This document shows, piece after piece, positions 7,868-16,611 of a stretch of DNA of 64,000 bases (positions are counted from its first letter, which is position 1; each line of letters begins with the position of its first letter). The notes under the pieces are model-generated. The model was not told the DNA's origin. It did not search any database and saw only the letters and a program-made list of their open reading frames with translations. Origin of the DNA: Vibrio splendidus 12E03 (lineage in GTDB: Bacteria; Pseudomonadota; Gammaproteobacteria; Enterobacterales; Vibrionaceae); assembly GCF_000272105.2 (NCBI RefSeq), contig NZ_AJZD02000183.1, positions 62,001-126,000 on the forward strand. The letters are read 5' to 3'. The position numbers and the translations under genes were made by a program.

Positions 7868-10800
7868 ATGAAACAAGACTACAACTTAACACCAGAGGTC
7901 GATGGCAAGTTCGTTGATTTAGATGGTGAGCGTTACTACCAAATCTCTAATGTTGACCAAATGACGCCATTCTTTATTAGCGTTGTATCGTCGAGCGATC
8001 ACTGGTTATTTATTTCATCAACAGGCAGCCTTTCAGCTGGACGCATTCGTCCGGAAAATGCGCTTTTTCCTTACAAGTCTGTTGACCATATTCATGAAAA
8101 TGCGGAAAACACCGGCTCAAAATCCATCTTCCGTATTGAACATGGCGACAAGGTTGTACTTTGGGAACCGTTTAATACATTCCATGATGGTATTTTTGAT
8201 GTTGAACGCAATCTTTATAAAAATACGATTGGAGACAAAATCGTATTTGAAGAGATAAACCATACTTTGCAACTACAGTTCCAATACAGCTGGAATACGA
8301 GTGAAAAATACGGATTTATTCGTCGTTCAAAACTGACCAATCTAGCGAGCTTCGAGCGTAAAGTCGAAGCACTAGATGGCTTACAAAATATACTTCCTTC
8401 AGGTGCTCCGTTATCAGCTCTTCAAACAAGAAGTGCATTAGTTGATGCGTACAAGTGGAATGAACAAGTTGATGGTAGTTCATTGGCTCTGTTCAGCATG
8501 TACGCGAAATTGAGTGATAGAGCCGACCCTGCTGAATCTTTGCTAGCGACGACAGTCTTCAGCTTAGAAACGGAAAGCAGCCAAATTTTATTGACGAGTG
8601 CTCAAGTTAATGCGTTCAGAAAAGGTCGAGCGGTTAAAAGTGAACCTTTAACGAAAGGGATTAGAGGAAGTTATTTAGTTCATAAGTCTCTGACGCTGCG
8701 AGCACATCAAACCAAAGTTTGGTCGATTGTCGCTGATATAGACAAGACTCATTCCGATATCTGTCAGCTTCAATCTGAGCTCTCTGTTCCTGCTAACCTA
8801 GCACTAGCTTTAGAAAAGAGCATTGCAGATAATCAAAATGAATTAATCACATTAATGTCTGGTGCGGATGCGTGGCAAATAACAGCCGAAGAAAATACCA
8901 GCGTTCACCATTATGCCAATGTGTTGTTCAATAACATGCGTGGTGGCGTGTTTGAAAACGGCTATATGTTAGAAAAGGCTGACGTAGTTAAAACTATGGA
9001 AAAGGCCAACTCTCAGGTAGCAGGCCGCCATCAAGACTTTTTTGATCAGTTAGGGGATGTTTTCAGCCATTCCGAATTAGTTTCGCGCGCTAAAGCGACA
9101 GGAGATTCTCAATTAGTTCGATTGAGCTACGAGTATCTACCGCTTACTTTTGGACGTCGTCATGGTGACCCTAGTCGCCCTTGGAACCACTATGAGATTA
9201 AGCTCAAAGATGAAAATGGCGAACGCTTACTTTCTTATCAAGGCAACTGGCGTGATATTTTCCAAAACTGGGAAGCGATGGCTCTTAGTTATCCAGGGTT
9301 CATCAAATCATTCATCTCTAAGTTTGTTAATGCTTCAACGGTAGATGGCTACAATCCGTATCGAATTACTAAAGATGGTGTAGATTGGGAGCTGTTAGAG
9401 GCGGATGATCCTTGGAGTAACATTGGTTACTGGGGCGATCATCAAATCATTTATCTATTAAAATTCCTTGAGTTGGCAGACAAATTTGAGCAAAGCGATC
9501 TTATCGAATTACTAGAAAGTGACATTTTTAGTTATGCCAACGTGCCTTACGAGCTTTGTGGAGTTCAAGGTCTCTTTGATAACCCTAAAGATACCGTAGA
9601 GTTCAACCAAGACTTGCAGGAATTGACAGAGCAACGTGTAAAGAGTTTAGGCAGTGACGGTCGTTTGTTGATGACGGGTGACCAAGAAGTTTATATGGTC
9701 AACTTAATGGAGAAGATACTCGTCCCTTTATTGGCGAAATTGAGTAACTTAGTGCTTGATGGTGGTATTTGGCTCAATACGCAACGTCCAGAATGGAATG
9801 ATGCAAACAACGCTATCGTTGGTAACGGTCTGTCAATGGTAACCTTGTACTACATGCGTCGCTATGTTGCCTTTATGCAGCGCCTGTTAGAGAAGTCACC
9901 ATCTTCATACAGTATTTCCAAAGAAGTGTTTGAGTGGATGTCTTCTGTTACACAGATCGTTTCAGAGGCAAATACAGAGATTCGTCAAGATACGGTCACT
10001 CGTCAAACTCGTAAAGCAATGCTGACTAAGCTGGCTAAATCCGCTGCTAATTATCGTGAGCGCGTGTACCGAGTAAATGGATTCTCAGGGAAAACGAAAG
10101 TTGAGAAAGAAGCGATTGTTCAATTGATGGGCGCGAGCTTAAAAGTCCTAGATTCTACGATTGCAAACAACTTGCGTGAAGACGGTTTATACAATGCGTA
10201 TAACATCTTGAGTTGTTCTGGTGAGAGCTTGATGGTTGAAGAGCTTTACCCGATGCTAGAAGGGCAAGTTGCAGTATTAAGTTCGGGTCTATTATCACCT
10301 AAACAAGCGGTTGAGTTGTTGGATAAATTGTTTGCCAGTGACATGTATCGTGCTGATCAAAACAGCTTCATGCTTTACCCTGACCGTGAGCTGGCTTCAT
10401 TTATGGACAAAAACTGTTTAGACGCTAAAGACATTGATCAGAGCAAGTTGTTAAGCATGATGGTTGTTGCCAAAGATAACCGATTAGTAAACCAAGACAG
10501 CAAAGGTTCTTACCACTTCAATTCAAGTTTTGAGAACAAAGGTTTCCTTCAGACTGCGATTGATGAAATTAAAGCCGATTACCCGTCAATTAGTGATGAT
10601 GAATTTTGTCATGTATCTAGTTTGTATGAGCGTGTATTCAACCATAAAGCCTTTACTGGACGTTCGGGAACCATGTTTGGTTATGAAGGTTTAGGTTGTA
10701 TCTATTGGCATATGGTTTCTAAGTTGCTGCTAGCTGTGCAAGAAAACTATCAGCATGCTTGGAGTATGGATTCTAATAGCCAGGAAACTCTTAAATTAGC

Positions 10801-11311
10801 GGATTACTATTACAAAGTGAGAGCTGGTATTGGTTTCAACAAAACGCCGGAAAACTACGGTGCGTTTCCGACGGATCCGTATTCTCATACGCCAAAGCAC
10901 TCTGGAGCACAGCAGCCAGGGATGACAGGGCAAGTTAAGGAAGAAGTGATTACCCGTTTTGGCGAGCTAGGTCTAGAGGTCGTTGATGGAACAATTGTAA
11001 TTAACCCTTCACTTCTTAGTCCTAAAGAGTTCTTACAAAAAGCGGCGACTTTTGACTGCCAAAATATTGAAGGACAAATGCAGAGCTTTATTGTTCAGGC
11101 TGGGCAACTGGCTTTTACTTACTGTCAGGTACCATTTATTTACCAACTCAATGATGAGCCAACACAGGGTATTGAAGTTCAGTTTAAAGACGGAACAAGT
11201 GAGGCATTTGCATCGTTAACGCTAAATCATGAAATGGCTTCACAGCTCTTTTCTCGTAGTGGTCTCATTGAGAAAGTCGTTGTCGTGTTCTCAAAGCACC
11301 AGTTACTCTAA
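7868..11311 (+). CDS. Large glycan phosphorylase-like protein (GH94/GH149/GH161 clan), probably beta-1,3-glucan oligosaccharide phosphorylase
   Basis: A 1147-residue cytoplasmic protein without signal peptide. The N-terminal part (YYQISNVDQMTPFFISVVSS) and the later segment EWNDANNAIVGNG around residue 642 are characteristic of the large cellobiose-phosphorylase-like superfamily. D645 in that motif aligns with the usual Asp general acid, and GYWGDHQ precedes it. Classic GH94 enzymes are about 800 residues, whereas the beta-1,3-glucan phosphorylases of GH149 and GH161 are about 1100-1200, so the length favours the latter. With laminarinase and beta-glucosidase neighbours, phosphorolysis of imported laminari-oligosaccharides to glucose-1-phosphate is the best guess. 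The start at 7868 (GGA eight bases upstream) avoids coding through operator site 4. The exact family and substrate are not settled. Confidence 0.65.
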   Translation: MKQDYNLTPEVDGKFVDLDGERYYQISNVDQMTPFFISVVSSSDHWLFISSTGSLSAGRIRPENALFPYKSVDHIHENAENTGSKSIFRIEHGDKVVLWEPFNTFHDGIFDVERNLYKNTIGDKIVFEEINHTLQLQFQYSWNTSEKYGFIRRSKLTNLASFERKVEALDGLQNILPSGAPLSALQTRSALVDAYKWNEQVDGSSLALFSMYAKLSDRADPAESLLATTVFSLETESSQILLTSAQVNAFRKGRAVKSEPLTKGIRGSYLVHKSLTLRAHQTKVWSIVADIDKTHSDICQLQSELSVPANLALALEKSIADNQNELITLMSGADAWQITAEENTSVHHYANVLFNNMRGGVFENGYMLEKADVVKTMEKANSQVAGRHQDFFDQLGDVFSHSELVSRAKATGDSQLVRLSYEYLPLTFGRRHGDPSRPWNHYEIKLKDENGERLLSYQGNWRDIFQNWEAMALSYPGFIKSFISKFVNASTVDGYNPYRITKDGVDWELLEADDPWSNIGYWGDHQIIYLLKFLELADKFEQSDLIELLESDIFSYANVPYELCGVQGLFDNPKDTVEFNQDLQELTEQRVKSLGSDGRLLMTGDQEVYMVNLMEKILVPLLAKLSNLVLDGGIWLNTQRPEWNDANNAIVGNGLSMVTLYYMRRYVAFMQRLLEKSPSSYSISKEVFEWMSSVTQIVSEANTEIRQDTVTRQTRKAMLTKLAKSAANYRERVYRVNGFSGKTKVEKEAIVQLMGASLKVLDSTIANNLREDGLYNAYNILSCSGESLMVEELYPMLEGQVAVLSSGLLSPKQAVELLDKLFASDMYRADQNSFMLYPDRELASFMDKNCLDAKDIDQSKLLSMMVVAKDNRLVNQDSKGSYHFNSSFENKGFLQTAIDEIKADYPSISDDEFCHVSSLYERVFNHKAFTGRSGTMFGYEGLGCIYWHMVSKLLLAVQENYQHAWSMDSNSQETLKLADYYYKVRAGIGFNKTPENYGAFPTDPYSHTPKHSGAQQPGMTGQVKEEVITRFGELGLEVVDGTIVINPSLLSPKEFLQKAATFDCQNIEGQMQSFIVQAGQLAFTYCQVPFIYQLNDEPTQGIEVQFKDGTSEAFASLTLNHEMASQLFSRSGLIEKVVVVFSKHQLL

Positions 11312-11330
11312 TTCTAATTTGAAGTGAAAT

Positions 11331-11367
11331 AAAAAGGCTCTAAGTGAATACTTAGAGCCTTTCTTTT
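11331..11367. terminator. Bidirectional terminator after the phosphorylase gene
   Basis: AAAGGCTCTAAG (11333-11344) pairs with CTTAGAGCCTTT (11351-11362), with A-rich and T-rich flanks. It ends the phosphorylase transcript on plus and can also stop lacI transcription from the minus strand. Confidence 0.85.
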
Positions 11368-11401
11368 AAGTGTAAAAAATAGGGTGTTTGATATACAAAA
11401 A

Positions 11402-12397
11402 TCAAAGCTTGGCCACGGACTCTCTTACAATCAATGTCGGGGTTAATTTGTGCTTCAATGGGTAGTCGCGTTTATTAATTAACGATAAAACACCTTTTGC
11501 AGCTTCTTCTCCCATTTCATGGACAGGAAAATCGACCGTCGATAAGCGAGGACGAATATGCTGGCTGTGAGTATCGTTATCGAAGCCTACGACCGAAAGG
11601 TCTCGCCCAATAATGAGGTTTCTCTCTGCTGCTACGTCATATACAGCAAGCGCTATGTTGTCATTTTGACAGAAAATCGCGGTGATCTCAGGGTCTCGGT
11701 CTAACAAGCGTCGCGCAGCTTCATGGTTACCTTGATGATCAAAGCGCCCCTCTACAAACAGCCCTGCGTCGTATTCGATACCGAACTCTAGCAAGGCATT
11801 TCGATACCCTTGAAAGCGATCTCTACTATCAACTTTACTCAACTGGCCTGTGATACAAGCGACTTTTTTATGGCCGTTCTCAAGTAAGTGCTTCGTTGCA
11901 AGGTAGCCACCAAGCTCATTATCAATGTAAATACAGCGATCAGAAATCTCAGGAATAAAACGGTTGAGAACAATCATTGTTTCACTGTCTTTCGCTATTT
12001 TGATCAGTTCGTCATCACTGAGCTTGTCTGAGTGAACAATGAGGCCATCCACAAGTTTAGATTGCAAAAACTGGATAGAATCGAGCTCTTTGGTTCGTGA
12101 TTCCTGGCCACTTGTAACGATTAAGTGAATATTATTTTGGCGAACGGTATCTTCAGCTGTATGCATTAATGGTCCATAGAAAGGCCCATCAAGCGAACCA
12201 ACTAGCATGCCAATGCTATTTGAACGACTGGAGGCTAGAGCTTGTGCAAACGCATTAGGCTTGTAGCCCAGTTGCTCAATAGCTTTAAATACTTTTTCGC
12301 GATTGGCTTCCTTTACCGTAGGGTGACCATTTAATGCTCGTGAGACGGTTGATTGAGAAACTTGAGCAAGTTCAGATACTTCTTTAATGGTGATCAA
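11402..12397 (-). CDS. LacI/GalR-family repressor of the glycan regulon
   Basis: A 331-residue regulator. Residues 1-50 form the LacI helix-turn-helix and hinge (ITIKEVSELAQVSQSTVSRA, then GYKPNAFAQAL), followed by a periplasmic-binding-type sensor domain ending in DNDTHSQHIRPRLSTVDFPV. It is the only LacI-type regulator in the window and sits at the centre of nine palindromes of the type this family binds, so it very probably represses them until an oligosaccharide or sugar-phosphate releases it; the effector is unknown. The start codon is TTG at 12397: the family starts two residues before the TIKEV motif, TAAGG lies nine bases upstream, and no in-frame ATG is suitable. Two operators lie in the space towards GH16. 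Confidence 0.88.
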   Translation of the reverse strand: MITIKEVSELAQVSQSTVSRALNGHPTVKEANREKVFKAIEQLGYKPNAFAQALASSRSNSIGMLVGSLDGPFYGPLMHTAEDTVRQNNIHLIVTSGQESRTKELDSIQFLQSKLVDGLIVHSDKLSDDELIKIAKDSETMIVLNRFIPEISDRCIYIDNELGGYLATKHLLENGHKKVACITGQLSKVDSRDRFQGYRNALLEFGIEYDAGLFVEGRFDHQGNHEAARRLLDRDPEITAIFCQNDNIALAVYDVAAERNLIIGRDLSVVGFDNDTHSQHIRPRLSTVDFPVHEMGEEAAKGVLSLINKRDYPLKHKLTPTLIVRESVAKL

Positions 12398-12572
12398 TGG
12401 TAGTGGCCTTATCTCTACAAGGAGTGAACTAAGCTATATTACCTTCGTGATCAATAAGAGCCTAGTAATCCAATGATTAATATTTAAAAACTCTGAACTG
12501 CTTAACGCTAAATTTGAAGGTTAAGCATGCAAAGTAAGGTCACGAATATTTCCATATACTCGACTAAATATC

Positions 12573-12588
12573 AAGCAAGCGCTTTCTT
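12573..12588. promoter_or_regulatory. LacI-family operator, site 5
   Basis: AAGCAAGCGCTTTCTT matches the palindrome at 15 of 16 positions. It lies 175 bp upstream of the TTG start of the repressor gene and may serve autoregulation. Confidence 0.7.
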
Positions 12589-12756
12589 TGTGTTGTGGTG
12601 AAAGTTAATCTGTTTTTCTGAACTTCGTTGTAAGCTATAAAAAATAGAAGCCTGAGAACAAAGGGGTTCTAGGGTGTTATGCAGATAATCAGGTCATAAA
12701 AGCTCTTGGGAATCTACGCAAATCACAACGAATTTTAGCAAAATGTGAAACTCAAC

Positions 12757-12772
12757 AAGAAAGCGCTTTCCT
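12757..12772. promoter_or_regulatory. LacI-family operator, site 6
   Basis: AAGAAAGCGCTTTCCT contains the full 12-bp core (12759-12770). It lies 172 bp upstream of the GH16 start. Confidence 0.8.
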
Positions 12773-12944
12773 AAGGTGAGCATTGTCTCTTTTTTGAACT
12801 ATGCACTTTTATATACTCATTTTGAAACGGTCGTGCATGGCATATTGGGTCCATGCTCGCGGAGTTATTCATTTATCGACTTTCTGTTATGGGCTCCGAT
12901 ATTACGTGTCGCCTGCTTAGAAAGTCGTGATACAAGGAGTTGTA

Positions 12945-14543
12945 ATGCAAGATCTAACCAATCAGGTAAAGATATTAACGTCTTTTATTTCTGCCGCTTT
13001 GATGTCTGGCTGCACGGCGATAGAGCTGCCGGTATCTGAAAGTGCTGACTTAGCTCAAACTGAAAAACCGATCGTGCTATCCCATGCTCCAGTTACTTTA
13101 AGTCCAGACTGGCAATTGGTGTGGGAAGACCAGTTTAAAGGCGAGCAAATAAATAAACGTAATTGGTCATTAGAAGTGAACTGTTGGGGAGGAGGGAACA
13201 ATGAACAACAGTGCTACACGGATGATCCTAATAACGCATTTGTTAAAGATGGCTTTTTACACATTGTCGCGCTGAAGCAAAGTCATACTGGGCCTGACAA
13301 TGCCGAAGGTACGATTGGCGGAGCAACTAAAACACTCCCTTATACTTCTGCGAGACTAAGTACAAAAGACAAGCGTGACACCAAATATGGCCGTTATGAA
13401 ATCAGAGCAAAGTTACCTGGTGGACAAGGTTCATGGCCCGCAATTTGGATGCTGCCAACCGACAATAAATACGGCACATGGGCAGCTTCTGGCGAAATCG
13501 ATATTATGGAAGCGGTTAACCTAAACACACTTTCAGATGCGGCGGGAGCGAAAAATGATGATCTAGAGAGCCGAGTCTATGGGACGTTACATTACGGACG
13601 AAATTGGCCAGACAATGTTTATAAAGGGCAGGCCGCGATATTGCCAAATGGTGTGAACCCAACTGATGGCTTCCATACATACGCGATTGAGTGGGAAGAA
13701 GGTGAAATTCGTTGGTATGTAGACAATATTCATTACGCGACTCAAACTCAAGAGGGCTGGTACAGCCAATATGAAGCGGAAGAAGGGAAACTCATTAATG
13801 CGAGTGGAGCAGCTCCGTTTGATGAAAAATTTCATTTGTTATTGAACTTGGCTGTCGGTGGGGCGTGGTCAGCGAACGCAAATGATAAAGGCATCGACGA
13901 AGGTTTGTTTCCGAAAACAATGCTAGTTGATTCAGTAAAGGTATACCGTTGTAAGGTTGATCGTTGGAAAGGAAAAGGGTGTGCAAGTCGCTCTGAACAT
14001 GCAATACAAGTGATAGGGCACGAAGCTCCGGAGATCTTAGCAACCGATGATAGTTATGCTGATGGACCAACGTTGGAGATTTTTACCGAAACTCTTAACG
14101 CAAGCTTGGCTTATGCAAGTTATGACCCATTGGATATTGTTGACTATCAAGAAGTGACCGAACCAAATCGTGGAACAGTGCTACAAGTGAATAAGAAAGA
14201 AGGTTCAGGAAATATCTATTTTCGTTCTCCTGTAACAGATGTGACACATTGGCAAGAAACGGGTGAACTGGTCTTTGATTTGAAAGTTGAGAGTATGGCC
14301 GACGGGGTTGAACTATTGGTTAAGATGGACAGTGGCTGGCCGAAAACAAGTGACTATACCGTGCCGCTATCAGCAATGAATGAATGGAAGACGGTACGTA
14401 TTCCAATCGCTGACATTTTAAAGAGAGACAACCGTTTTGCTGGTGGGAATCAAGCTGATCCAACAATGATCACTAACCTTTTAGTGTTTGAGCCTCAAGG
14501 GGAAATGAGTTTTAAACTAGATAATATTCGATTTGAAAAGTAA
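12945..14543 (+). CDS. GH16 endo-beta-1,3-glucanase (laminarinase-like) lipoprotein
   Basis: A 532-residue exported enzyme. The N-terminus ends in a lipobox LMSGC with Cys23, so it should be lipid-anchored, probably facing outwards or the periplasm. The GH16 domain spans about residues 60-345, with WEDQF near its start and the catalytic motif GEIDIME: E184 nucleophile, D186, E189 acid/base. This ExDxxE spacing with the extra residue is the laminarinase/lichenase form. A C-terminal beta-sandwich of about 160 residues resembles the ExoP C-terminal, carbohydrate-binding-like domain. ATG 12945 has AAGGAG six bases upstream, which settles the start over a GTG at 12927. Operator site 6 precedes it and a strong terminator follows. 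Agarase or other GH16 activities are less likely. Confidence 0.87.
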   Translation: MQDLTNQVKILTSFISAALMSGCTAIELPVSESADLAQTEKPIVLSHAPVTLSPDWQLVWEDQFKGEQINKRNWSLEVNCWGGGNNEQQCYTDDPNNAFVKDGFLHIVALKQSHTGPDNAEGTIGGATKTLPYTSARLSTKDKRDTKYGRYEIRAKLPGGQGSWPAIWMLPTDNKYGTWAASGEIDIMEAVNLNTLSDAAGAKNDDLESRVYGTLHYGRNWPDNVYKGQAAILPNGVNPTDGFHTYAIEWEEGEIRWYVDNIHYATQTQEGWYSQYEAEEGKLINASGAAPFDEKFHLLLNLAVGGAWSANANDKGIDEGLFPKTMLVDSVKVYRCKVDRWKGKGCASRSEHAIQVIGHEAPEILATDDSYADGPTLEIFTETLNASLAYASYDPLDIVDYQEVTEPNRGTVLQVNKKEGSGNIYFRSPVTDVTHWQETGELVFDLKVESMADGVELLVKMDSGWPKTSDYTVPLSAMNEWKTVRIPIADILKRDNRFAGGNQADPTMITNLLVFEPQGEMSFKLDNIRFEK

Positions 14544-14581
14544 GCCTGTTAACAAAAGGGCTTGAATAAAAGTCTGAATAT

Positions 14582-14613
14582 AAAGGGAACATACAATGTA
14601 TGTTCCCTTTTTT
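14582..14613 (+). terminator. Rho-independent terminator of the GH16 gene
   Basis: AAAGGGAACATAC (14582-14594) pairs with GTATGTTCCCTTT (14598-14610) over a 3-base loop and runs into a T-tract. Confidence 0.92.
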
Positions 14614-14778
14614 ATTTCGACGATTATTTGAGGAAGACAACCGACGGTGTATTTCGAAACTGGTTCTGAGTGATTGAACGGAGCAATTCGTTTTTAATAT
14701 GTAAACAGTGACATTTTACTTGGTTCCATGATTGTTCAAACAAAATACTTAACATCTCTATTTTTGTGACTCACGTAT

Positions 14779-14794
14779 AAGAAAGCGCTTTCTT
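14779..14794. promoter_or_regulatory. LacI-family operator, site 7
   Basis: Perfect AAGAAAGCGCTTTCTT, 205 bp upstream of the porin start. Confidence 0.8.
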
Positions 14795-14951
14795 TGGTGG
14801 GGTTGATCACGGTTTATATTCACGAGATCGATTTATACTCTTTCCATACCAACTGAGCGGTTAAAGCCAATAAGGTTAAGAGTGCATAGTGAATGTGGGC
14901 TTAGATTTGATCTTCTTTAAATCTGTTCGATTGGTTTTTTTAAGAAAAATA

Positions 14952-14967
14952 AAGAAAGCGCTTTCTT
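14952..14967. promoter_or_regulatory. LacI-family operator, site 8
   Basis: Perfect AAGAAAGCGCTTTCTT, 32 bp upstream of the porin start, the same relation as site 3 to the binding-protein gene. Confidence 0.85.
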
Positions 14968-14999
14968 TGTGAAAGTATAATTTGGAACATGGAGTTATT

Positions 15000-16331
15000 A
15001 TGAAACTTTCTAAGCTTACCCTTGCTTGTTTAGTCGCTACAGCTGGCTTGTCTACTGCACCTGCTGTACATGCCGAAAAATCGGATGGATTTGAATTTCA
15101 CGGTTATTTCCGTGCTGGTGTTCTATTCAGTGAAAATGATGATTTTAAACGAGCAAAGTTCCCAGCATCTAAAGAGCGTTTAGGTCGATTGGGTGTTGAG
15201 TCGGATAGCCACTTTGAAGTTGCACTGCAGAAAAATTTTGAGAATGACGGTGGTCAGAAAATTCGAATCAAAACACGAGCAGCAGCCAACAATGCGGAAT
15301 ATGCAACCAACCAACTTGGTGCCAATGCCGATGCAACCAACAGCGAAATTGGTATGGCAGAAACTTTTGTCGAGTTTGAAGGTGTATCTGAAACCGGTGT
15401 TGTATGGGGTGGTAAGCGCTTTTATGGTAAAGACAATTACATATTTATGACCGACTTTTTCTACACGGATATGTCAGGTACTGGTGTTGGTATTGAAGGT
15501 GTTGAGCTAGGTGGTAATAAGTGGGACTTTGCTTATATTGCAAGCGATGACTCTGGCGATACAAGTTTCTGGGGCGACAGCAACAACATCATGCATGCAC
15601 TTCATGCTGGCGTGAACTTTGGCAGTGTTGAGCTTCACGCTATGGCTAAGTATATGCCAGACAATATGGTCGATTTAGGTTTTGGTAATGGCCCAGAAGC
15701 ATTCGCTGAGAATGGCTATGAAATGACGGCAATTGTTCACACTGAGTCTGTCTTTGGGTTGTCAGATAAAGGCTTTACAAAATACATCGCGCAGGCTGGT
15801 AAAGGCTTAGGTTCGGGTAACCTTTTAGGCGGTACTCTTACGACTTACAACACGTATAAGCCTGGTAGCGACTATCAAAGTTGGTTAACGACAGGCACGG
15901 GCTGTGGTACGTCTTGTTTGAAGGCTGTTGATGAAAACGATGTATCACTACGTGCTTTAGCATGGGGTGGGTACTTTTTTGAAAATGGTGTGAATATTTT
16001 CCACTCTCTTCAAACCCAGTACAACGATTTTGACAATGGCGACACAGACGGCTGGGTATCAGCAATGGTGCGACCAACGTTCCCAATTTCAGAAAACTTC
16101 TTTATCGCTACCGAAGCTGGTTACATGTACAACTACGAAGACCGTAATGGTGAGTCAAAGAATTCTTATGATTACAAACTAACAGTAGCACCGACTCTTG
16201 TTGTGCACTCTGGCTTCGGTCCATCTCCAGAAATTCGCTTCATGGCATCTTACCTTGATGGTGAAATGCAAGACGGCACGGGTAAAGAGGGTGACTTTGT
16301 TGTAGGTATTCAAGCTGACATGTGGTGGTAG
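15000..16331 (+). CDS. LamB-family carbohydrate porin
   Basis: A 443-residue outer-membrane protein. The signal peptide ends at AVHA (about residue 25) and is followed by FEFHGYFRAGVLFSENDD, the usual first strand of LamB/maltoporins. WGGKRFYGKDNYIFMTDFFY in the middle is a family hallmark, and the protein ends in an aromatic residue (DMWW), as beta-barrels do. The classical substrate of the family is maltodextrin, but the operators and neighbours point to beta-glucan oligosaccharides here. ATG 15000 is chosen because GGAG (14991-14994) precedes it; a TTG at 14982 is unlikely. It is monocistronic, with a structured 3' region and terminator behind it. Confidence 0.88.
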   Translation: MKLSKLTLACLVATAGLSTAPAVHAEKSDGFEFHGYFRAGVLFSENDDFKRAKFPASKERLGRLGVESDSHFEVALQKNFENDGGQKIRIKTRAAANNAEYATNQLGANADATNSEIGMAETFVEFEGVSETGVVWGGKRFYGKDNYIFMTDFFYTDMSGTGVGIEGVELGGNKWDFAYIASDDSGDTSFWGDSNNIMHALHAGVNFGSVELHAMAKYMPDNMVDLGFGNGPEAFAENGYEMTAIVHTESVFGLSDKGFTKYIAQAGKGLGSGNLLGGTLTTYNTYKPGSDYQSWLTTGTGCGTSCLKAVDENDVSLRALAWGGYFFENGVNIFHSLQTQYNDFDNGDTDGWVSAMVRPTFPISENFFIATEAGYMYNYEDRNGESKNSYDYKLTVAPTLVVHSGFGPSPEIRFMASYLDGEMQDGTGKEGDFVVGIQADMWW

Positions 16332-16356
16332 AATTATTTACCTTCGGGTCTTAAGT

Positions 16357-16423
16357 GATATCGAGCATACCGGGGGAGTGGTATGACGGCCTTGCCTTTA
16401 GGGCGGGCAAGGCTCTCGATATC
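16357..16423 (+). ncRNA. Three-way-junction RNA structure in the porin 3' region
   Basis: An outer 9-bp stem GATATCGAG (16357-16365) / CTCGATATC (16415-16423) encloses two hairpins: CATACC/GGTATG (16366-16371, 16380-16385) and GCCTTGCC/GGCAAGGC (16389-16396, 16406-16413). All three stems are perfect, 46 bases in total being paired. It begins 25 bases after the porin stop and an intrinsic terminator follows at 16543, so it could be part of a 3'-UTR-derived small RNA. No known family is recognised. Confidence 0.5.
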
Positions 16424-16542
16424 CCTATTTATTGCAATAGTTGAGCTCTTTCCTAGCAGCGTATAGGGGTTCATTTATATTGCTATGAGTCTTCCATATT
16501 TGAGTTTCATTTCAAATGTGTTCTTGCCAAAGATACTCATCG

Positions 16543-16568
16543 ACCGCTTCGAAAGAAGCGGTTTTTTT
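16543..16568 (+). terminator. Rho-independent terminator downstream of the porin
   Basis: ACCGCTTC (16543-16550) and GAAGCGGT (16555-16562) with GAAA loop, followed by seven T. It could end the porin mRNA or a small RNA from 16332 onwards. Confidence 0.92.
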
Positions 16569-16611
16569 ATGTGTGGTATATCTAATCTTTTAAGGCTTAA
16601 GGGGGAAAGGG

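Larger units (their letters stand above)
12398..12944. other. Divergent control region lacI / GH16
   Basis: 547 bp without a convincing gene. It holds operator sites 5 and 6, and an 8-bp perfect inverted repeat TGCTTAAC/GTTAAGCA (12499-12506 and 12520-12527). Site 5 is nearer lacI and site 6 nearer the laminarinase. Confidence 0.65.
14614..14999. other. Control region upstream of the porin
   Basis: 386 bp without a gene, containing operator sites 7 and 8, 173 bp apart. The two sites could be brought together by a DNA loop. I see nothing else of note in it. Confidence 0.6.

Noticed and set aside
12776..13039. Plus-strand reading frame of 87 codons just after operator site 6
   Set aside because: It overlaps the start of the GH16 gene in another frame, has a GTG start without a good ribosome site, and its product resembles nothing.
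16544..16562. GAAAGAAGCGGTTTTT as another LacI-type operator
   Set aside because: It is the stem of an intrinsic terminator; the centre lacks GCGC.
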